Assembly: GCA_905181715.1 (NCBI GenBank)
Contig: CAJIYT010000043.1
Location: forward strand, 1 to 36,133
Length of the DNA stretch: 36,133 nt
Origin: an uncultured Candidatus Poseidoniales archaeon
Lineage (GTDB): Archaea; Thermoplasmatota; Poseidoniia; Poseidoniales; Poseidoniaceae
Direction: 5' to 3'
The notes beneath the pieces are model-generated. The model had not been told where the DNA came from and did no database searches. It worked only from the letters and a program-made list of their open reading frames with translations. Position numbers and translations under genes: made by a program. Of the stretch, positions 31,017-36,133 are shown one piece after another (the first letter of the stretch is position 1; the number at the start of each line of letters is the position of its first letter).

Positions 31017-32330
31017 TCAGAATCCTCTGGCTCCAGCCAGTGCGGTCGATAAGAGCATGTCTGGCTCCCAATCCATGATGTTTACTCCTAAACCACTTAA
31101 CTCACTAATCAGTATATCTCGTTCGGTTTTTAGAACTTCATAACCAATTCGATCGAGACGTTTTGCGTCGAATTCGAATTCTAGGCTTGAAGGTGAAAGG
31201 ACGGTTACATCAAAATTACGGGCTCTGAAATCTCGCAGGGCATTGACTATTGTAGGATCATCCTCTAGATTTGAGAGAACGATGATTGGCGAACCACGGT
31301 TGATATGCGGTAATATACGATTAACAACAACTTGTAGTGGGATATTTCCGCCAGCCATAGCTCCGGCTAATTTGGTTAGAATAACATACAATTGCTTCTT
31401 TCCAGTATCTCTGTCCACACTTACGACCTCGTCGCCATAGGTAATGATTCCAACCGAATCTCTACGGCTAAGGAAGAATTTTGCAAGACTTGCTGCTGCC
31501 CTAGTCGAATAGACCAAAGCATTTCTAGAGACTGGACCGGTTTCTGATACCGACCTACTATCTACGATGATTATGATGTCACTGACAGCATCTCGCTCCC
31601 TCTCATTGACCATCAATTTGCCACTACGGGCATATGCACTCCAATTTATAGCACGGAATGAATCACCATCGAAATACTCTCTTAGTGAATAGAATTCCGA
31701 ACCAGGTCCTGGTTGGCGAATATTTACCGCACCAGTGAAAATCTTTGGAACACGTGATTTGACAAAGGTATCCTTGAGATCTTCCATCTTCGGGAATACC
31801 AAGAAATCATTGTATACATGCAATTCCTTTTCCTTGTGGAATAGTCCAAATGGATCCTGAATACGAATGGCAACAGGGCCAAGACTGTAGAATCCTCGCA
31901 AGGGACAATCAACGGTATATTCAATGAATGTCTCACGGCGTGGACCTAATTCCATCAAGATGTAATTAGCACCTTTCTTGATTCTCATAACTTCTGGAAC
32001 TCTGTCCTTAACCTCAAGAATCTTTGATAGCGCTGAATGGTTTTGCACCCTCAGAGTTACATCGATCTCACCGTCTTCGAAAATTCTCGCTCCTGATAGT
32101 TTGCGCATTGCACTAACATTCGAAAGAGCGACTCCTTCTTCACCAGTCCATTCCTCGGATCTGCGGCCGCTGCTAGCTACATCTGCATGGCCACCGAATA
32201 ACGCCGCCCATGTCAAAAAGACGAAAATAACTACAGCAATAGTTACCAATTGAGAATTACGAAGCGTAAGACCAAGCATATACATCGAGACAGCTAAACT
32301 GCCCAGCAATGCTGATTTACGGCTCCACAT
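31017..32330 (-). CDS. DUF58 domain protein
   Basis: The 437-residue protein has two N-terminal membrane helices (residues about 8-48). A beta region near residues 80-160 follows (RRETFIEYTVDCPLRGFYSL). The DUF58 signature is SEFYSLREYFDGDSFRAINW then SAYARSGKLMVNE, near residues 212-246. A von Willebrand A-like region comes next, with IIIIVDSRSVSETG as the metal-site strand and SVGIITYGDEVV. DUF58 proteins are usually encoded beside a MoxR ATPase and are thought to act with it in maturation of membrane or metal-containing complexes. The ATPase gene lies immediately upstream, 37 bases away. Confidence 0.92.
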   Translation of the reverse strand: MWSRKSALLGSLAVSMYMLGLTLRNSQLVTIAVVIFVFLTWAALFGGHADVASSGRRSEEWTGEEGVALSNVSAMRKLSGARIFEDGEIDVTLRVQNHSALSKILEVKDRVPEVMRIKKGANYILMELGPRRETFIEYTVDCPLRGFYSLGPVAIRIQDPFGLFHKEKELHVYNDFLVFPKMEDLKDTFVKSRVPKIFTGAVNIRQPGPGSEFYSLREYFDGDSFRAINWSAYARSGKLMVNERERDAVSDIIIIVDSRSVSETGPVSRNALVYSTRAAASLAKFFLSRRDSVGIITYGDEVVSVDRDTGKKQLYVILTKLAGAMAGGNIPLQVVVNRILPHINRGSPIIVLSNLEDDPTIVNALRDFRARNFDVTVLSPSSLEFEFDAKRLDRIGYEVLKTERDILISELSGLGVNIMDWEPDMLLSTALAGARGF

Positions 32331-32367
32331 CTCTCATACACCTTCCGATTTTCCCATCTGGGGATAC

Positions 32368-33483
32368 TCAAACAGTCGGCACAGGAACTTCGCGCAGAAT
32401 TGCTTGGATAACCTCTCCCGGCTCCAGACCCTTGATCTGGTGTTCGGGCTTGAGAATCAATCTGTGAGCTAGTGCTAGTTCTGCGATAGACTTGATGTCA
32501 TCAGGGGTGATGAAATCACGACCGCGCATTGCTGCTGCACCACGGCTGGTCTTCAGTAGTGCTTGCGAACCACGTGGCGAAGCACCAACAAGGACTCTTG
32601 GATCTTCACGAGTTCTCGATACTACCTCTACCATATACATTCTGAGAGCTGGGTCGACGTAAACGTCTTCACACGCTTGTTGCATAGCGATAACACGTTG
32701 AGGATCGGTAATGACATCGACCTCGACAGCATCGGTCTTTCGGGTGATACGTCGACGGAGAATCTCATCTTCGTCAGCACGGTCTGGGTATCCAACACTC
32801 ATCTTGAACATGAAACGGTCCAATTGAGCTTCAGGCAGAGGATATGTTCCTTCTTGCTCTACCGGATTCTGTGTTGCCATAACGAGGAACGGTGCTGGTA
32901 ATTTGTGAGTTACTGTTCCGATTGTAACCTGCTTCTCCTGCATAGCCTCAAGCAAAGCAGCTTGGGTCTTTGGTGGAGCACGGTTAATCTCGTCAGCTAG
33001 TAGTAGGTTACAGAATAGTGGACCTGGCTTAAAGGTAAATTCACCTTTCTTAGCGTCGTAGATGTTGGTTCCTGTGATATCTGCAGGAAGTAGGTCGGGA
33101 GTAAATTGTACACGCTTAAAATCGCAACCGAGAGCATCGGCGAAGGTGTTGGTCATCAAAGTCTTAGCCAAACCTGGATAATCCTCGAACAGGAGGTTTC
33201 CATTGGAGAGGATGTTGACAAGAACATTGTCGATGACGTGAGCCTTACCGATAATTACCTTTTGTACCTCAGCACTAATTGCACTTGCAATAGCGCCAAC
33301 GGCGTTTAGACGCTCCTTGACTTCAGGGCTGCTTTGGTGGCGCGGTTGGGCTTGTACGGCTTGTTGTACGGCTGGCATTGGTGCTGCTGGCATTGGTGCT
33401 GCTGGCATTGGTGCTGCTGGCATCGGTGCTGCTGGCATTGGGGCTGCTGGCATTGGGGCTGCTGGTGGTGGCGGTGCTTGCAT
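32368..33483 (-). CDS. moxR-like: MoxR-family AAA+ ATPase with Pro/Ala repeat N-terminus
   Basis: Start ATG 33483 has AAGGAGAGG seven bases upstream; TTG 33489 is less likely. The first 40 residues are a (Met-Pro-Ala-Ala-Pro) repeat. The AAA+ core follows: Walker A-type EDYPGLAKT near residue 104 (MoxR proteins commonly have PGLAKT), LLPADITGTNIYD, Walker B LLLADEINRAPPKTQAALLE, sensor 1 VMATQNPVEQEGTYPLPEAQ, and LDRFMF (arginine finger region). The C-terminal lid has GASPRGSQALLKTSRG. It acts as a chaperone-like ATPase with the DUF58 protein. The Pro/Ala repeat is an unusual addition and looks like a flexible tether. Confidence 0.93.
   Translation of the reverse strand: MQAPPPPAAPMPAAPMPAAPMPAAPMPAAPMPAAPMPAVQQAVQAQPRHQSSPEVKERLNAVGAIASAISAEVQKVIIGKAHVIDNVLVNILSNGNLLFEDYPGLAKTLMTNTFADALGCDFKRVQFTPDLLPADITGTNIYDAKKGEFTFKPGPLFCNLLLADEINRAPPKTQAALLEAMQEKQVTIGTVTHKLPAPFLVMATQNPVEQEGTYPLPEAQLDRFMFKMSVGYPDRADEDEILRRRITRKTDAVEVDVITDPQRVIAMQQACEDVYVDPALRMYMVEVVSRTREDPRVLVGASPRGSQALLKTSRGAAAMRGRDFITPDDIKSIAELALAHRLILKPEHQIKGLEPGEVIQAILREVPVPTV
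33371..33465. repeat. 15-bp tandem repeat encoding (MPAAP)n in the MoxR gene
   Basis: About six units of GCTGGCATTGGTGCT, with few substitutions (catc, gggg variants), encode the Met-Pro-Ala-Ala-Pro repeat. The period is a multiple of three, so copy-number change would lengthen or shorten the tether without a frameshift. Confidence 0.9.
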
Positions 33484-33497
33484 TTTCAATCCTCTCC

Positions 33498-35126
33498 TTA
33501 TTGTGTTTTATATTTCCCCCAACGACGAATTTGTTGAAGTAATTCCCTCAACTCTTCGTTGGAATATGAACGCTGTTGGCTGTAAAGTAATTCTATTAGC
33601 CTTGGGTCGCTGATCATCATTTGAATCTCAGCTGGGGTTTTCCTGACCATCTCATCTCTGGTTAAATCTTTGAATTGCCTAACTTTAGACATCAATGATT
33701 CCCTGACGCGGGTCAGATAAAGACTAGGGTCGACCTTATTTGGTCGCTCTCTGAATCTAGTGAGGTCGAATACATGGCGCCAATTCTCCTTTTCGGGGAC
33801 GACCATGATAGCGATACTTAGAAGCGCCATGAGGTTCAGGATAATCAACCACTTCAACAAGGTGTCGCTAGTTAGCATTACAATTGCACCCATGGCTTCG
33901 GTGAAAGGAGCTGATATTGCAGAGGTGACGTGACGTGATTCGTCGAAGACAATGTAAAACTGATTATTATATCTGGCGACAGTTGAAGACAGTTGATCAT
34001 TATCGACCTCCATCATATCTCTTAGTAAAGCGGAGAAGTAGAGACTATTGCCAAGCCATTGAGTATCGCCTCCTGCGGCAGAAAGACCTCCAGAACCAGC
34101 ACCCCAGCAATTGTGCCCATAAGTGGAGTATAGGTCTGATGTGCACTGTTGTTTACCAGTCAAATCCGCCGTATCTCTATCCCATAGGTGATTAGCTAAT
34201 GCTGAATGGTCTGAAACGAATACGATACTACCTGTAACAATGACTTCTCCTTCGCGGCTACCCTGAACTTTATCCACTACCTCAATACCTGGATAATCGA
34301 TTCTGACAATATAGCCGGTCGCTAAATCTCCGGGGATTGGGTTACCTTTGATGTTTGGATCGAATACTCCATCTGCCAGATATGCTGCTGGAGAAGCGTG
34401 GGCTAGAACCTTGACTACCCTGTTGCTAGAGTCGCCATCTGAACCATTATTCAACACCTGTATAGCTGTTGGGCGATGGAAAAGCACTGGCATGAAGCAG
34501 TTATCGATTTTATCAACATCGACATCTCCTTGGGAACAAGGCGTCCTAGTTTGACTCGAATCCATCGTACTTAGATCCTGTTTTACCGATGCGATGGCAT
34601 AGGTTTTCCGAATATCCTCTGAAACTCTCTCTCCTGCGATTTCCACTTCGTAGAATCTCTGGTCATCGGCGACTGAAGGCCCCATGTAGTTTACACCGAA
34701 TTTGTTGGCGACTAATTGAGCATTGGTAGAATTTGAAGCCAGTAAGACCTTGCCACCTTTGTTTGTAACAAAGTCGTGGATTGCATCGGCCTCGGCAGCA
34801 TCGAATGGTTTCTCTGGTGCTGTGATTACCAAAGTGGTACGGTGCGGCTCGCGCCAATCATTTACTAGCATCGGTGTCGACATGGTATTGGCGATATCAT
34901 AGCCATAACCATCACCGTCGGTTCCGTCTCCGAGATCTGCTCTCATCAACGAAATCTGCTGTAGTTGGATATTATCATCGCTTGAATCTTGGACGTATGC
35001 GGAGAATACTGTGCTTTTGTCAAAACTGGTAATTACAATTACTGAAGTAGATAATAGGAGGGTGATTACAAATCCAACCATGAGCCAAGTTTCTAACTTG
35101 ATTCCCGTTGCTCCGTCACCTGCCAT
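33498..35126 (-). CDS. DUF4350-like membrane protein of the MoxR cluster
   Basis: About 542 residues from ATG 35126 (GGTGTGAGAG upstream; GTG 35135 is an alternative). An N-terminal helix (WLMVGFVITLLLSTSVIVIT) precedes a large extracytoplasmic domain. That domain has a Rossmann-like element TTLVITAPEKPFDAAEADAI, HDFVTNKGGKVLLASNSTN, typical of DUF4350, and a late IVFDESRHVTSA. A second helix (WLIILNLMALLSIAIMVVP, near residue 425) is followed by a cytoplasmic, Arg/Glu-rich helical tail of about 110 residues. DUF4350 proteins commonly sit beside MoxR and DUF58 genes. The gene starts the cluster; the ATPase follows after 14 bases. Confidence 0.8.
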   Translation of the reverse strand: MAGDGATGIKLETWLMVGFVITLLLSTSVIVITSFDKSTVFSAYVQDSSDDNIQLQQISLMRADLGDGTDGDGYGYDIANTMSTPMLVNDWREPHRTTLVITAPEKPFDAAEADAIHDFVTNKGGKVLLASNSTNAQLVANKFGVNYMGPSVADDQRFYEVEIAGERVSEDIRKTYAIASVKQDLSTMDSSQTRTPCSQGDVDVDKIDNCFMPVLFHRPTAIQVLNNGSDGDSSNRVVKVLAHASPAAYLADGVFDPNIKGNPIPGDLATGYIVRIDYPGIEVVDKVQGSREGEVIVTGSIVFVSDHSALANHLWDRDTADLTGKQQCTSDLYSTYGHNCWGAGSGGLSAAGGDTQWLGNSLYFSALLRDMMEVDNDQLSSTVARYNNQFYIVFDESRHVTSAISAPFTEAMGAIVMLTSDTLLKWLIILNLMALLSIAIMVVPEKENWRHVFDLTRFRERPNKVDPSLYLTRVRESLMSKVRQFKDLTRDEMVRKTPAEIQMMISDPRLIELLYSQQRSYSNEELRELLQQIRRWGKYKTQ

Positions 35127-35233
35127 ATCTCTCACACCTATACCGCTGGCAACCTAACGTTCGAGCGAACTATACACCACTGATATATGTTATCTCAGGC
35201 TGTTCGATTAGAAGTTGATTCAAGAATGAACAA

Positions 35234-36133
35234 TTATCTCTCATCTCTGCCTAATATCGCAGCAAATCCCACCATTGATAGTGTCGAAAGGATTGTCAGC
35301 GAAGGTAGGATTCCAGAGTCGTTTATCTCAAGATCTCCACTTCCAGTCTCTTGGTCAGAAGATGATGTGTCATCATTTGTGTCATCGAGTTCTGGAGCGA
35401 ATACATAAATGGTAAATTTTTCATAATTTGAATACCATAAACCGGAACCTTCGCTGCGAACCTTGAATACTACTTCACACTCTTTTTCTGGGTGACTTTG
35501 GGGCGCAGTGACTGTTAATGTCTTATCTAAACTCCATTTGGAGTTGCCAACAACGCCCTCTAATCCCTCAATAACAAGTTGTGGGCAAGATTTTATTTCT
35601 ACCTCAGTATCAATGATTGTATCTACTGCATTGCCAAGATTGTCGATGTTGAGTTCAATCCTCTTATCTGAACCAGAGTAGACAGCTTCGACTGAATCCT
35701 TTTCCATGTACACTCTATACGCATTATATTTTGAAAATTGAAGGTCTTTTTCTATTTCTTTTGCCTCAGTAGGAGTTGCTTGACCCGCTACCAACTCTGA
35801 TGCAGTTAGTGTAAAGACGTGAATTTCCATCTTCAATAGCTGCCGATATTCAGGATTGTCAGGATAGAATCCATCACCGCTAATCACTACACTAAATGAT
35901 TCATTTGATTGTCCGTTTATTGTTGAGACATCGGGAATATCAACCTCGAAATGGTCATACCAGAATGAAAAATCAAACTCTATCTCCACAGGTATTGGCC
36001 GTGGATTATCGACCCAGAATTCTAACGTCAGTGAAAAAGTCATATCGCCAGAAGATCCTAAACCGTTTTGTGACTTAAGGCGGCTATCCTTGCCATTCAA
36101 TTCCATTATCTCCGGATCGGTTTCAGTCTCCCA
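35234..36133 (-). CDS. C-terminal part of a secreted surface protein (5' end beyond right edge)
   Basis: The frame is open to the right edge; the nine codons before ATG 36106 read WETETDPEI, so that ATG is probably internal and the N-terminus is missing. The visible 299 residues are beta-rich and acidic, with NEW1/CARDB-like strands (LTLEFWVDNPRPIPVEIEFD, later VYSGSDKRIELNIDNLGNAV). A low-complexity DDTNDDTSSSDQETGSGD linker follows, then a C-terminal hydrophobic segment ending LGRDER (ILPSLTILSTLSMVGFAAIL). That layout resembles archaeal sorting tails such as PGF-CTERM, but no PGF is present. Same strand as the MoxR cluster, 107 bases upstream of its first gene. Confidence 0.75.
   Translation of the reverse strand, partial: WETETDPEIMELNGKDSRLKSQNGLGSSGDMTFSLTLEFWVDNPRPIPVEIEFDFSFWYDHFEVDIPDVSTINGQSNESFSVVISGDGFYPDNPEYRQLLKMEIHVFTLTASELVAGQATPTEAKEIEKDLQFSKYNAYRVYMEKDSVEAVYSGSDKRIELNIDNLGNAVDTIIDTEVEIKSCPQLVIEGLEGVVGNSKWSLDKTLTVTAPQSHPEKECEVVFKVRSEGSGLWYSNYEKFTIYVFAPELDDTNDDTSSSDQETGSGDLEINDSGILPSLTILSTLSMVGFAAILGRDER

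Noticed and set aside
33371..33465. Possible CRISPR-like array
   Set aside because: Units are 15 bp with no spacers and lie within a coding sequence.
32368..33483. Defective Walker A in the MoxR protein (PGLAKT)
   Set aside because: PGLAKT is a common form in active MoxR proteins, so it is not an anomaly.
33317..33613. Gly/Ala/Ile-repeat + strand frame over the tandem repeat
   Set aside because: It is the antisense of the Pro/Ala arm of the MoxR protein; the repeat is a coding minisatellite.
1..36133. Prophage, transposon or integrated island
   Set aside because: No integrase, transposase, terminal inverted repeats or phage genes are seen, and gene content is housekeeping plus surface and metal functions.

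Overview
The window looks like a chromosome segment of an aerobic marine euryarchaeon, most likely Poseidoniales (Marine Group II) or a close relative. This is inferred from gene content, not from a database match. Archaeal markers are RNA polymerase subunit Rpo6/RpoK, the PurP-type FAICAR synthetase, the aspartate-semialdehyde route to aromatics (ADH synthase plus dehydroquinate synthase II), a GHMP-family shikimate kinase and KaiC/RAD55-like ATPases. Heme O and heme A synthases and tryptophan 2,3-dioxygenase indicate an aerobic life. Many genes have weak or no Shine-Dalgarno and look leaderless, while others have clear GGAGG/GGTGG sites that settle the start. No gene-free stretch exceeds 300 bases.

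Layout. 1-2308: a membrane-tethered SAP-domain protein cut by the left edge and a polytopic membrane protein. 2493-10175: a metal-handling block. A four-gene minus-strand operon encodes a duplicated PhnD-like lipoprotein, a PhnC-like ATPase, a PhnE-like permease and a HmuY-like protein. It sits behind two palindromes that resemble operators of DtxR-family iron/manganese repressors. A DoxX-fusion protein follows, then a NikR-like regulator divergent from a His-rich ZIP transporter; the 50-bp gap between those two holds an inverted repeat with NikR-type N16 spacing centred on a shared TATA-like box. 10356-13736: three KaiC-like proteins in tandem, only one with an intact P-loop, and a pilin-like/lamin-tail surface protein. 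13834-16791: a large secreted membrane-anchored protein. 16835-20249: tRNA-Ser(GCT), heme O and heme A synthases, a secreted thioredoxin-like protein and RpoK. 20254-24930: tryptophan dioxygenase, PurP and a coiled-coil protein with two DUF2135-like domains. 25162-30075: an aromatic operon (ADH synthase, DHQ synthase II, shikimate kinase, chorismate synthase) ending in aspartate kinase, which supplies the pathway's aspartate-semialdehyde precursor. 30077-35126: a MoxR / DUF58 / DUF4350-like cluster with a membrane protein. The right edge cuts a surface protein.

The most interesting part is 2493-10175. Operator-like sites, a heme-binding-like protein, a metal-sensor homologue and a ZIP transporter together suggest that the PhnCDE-like transporter takes up iron, heme or another metal compound rather than phosphonate. 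That is an inference from context and operators.
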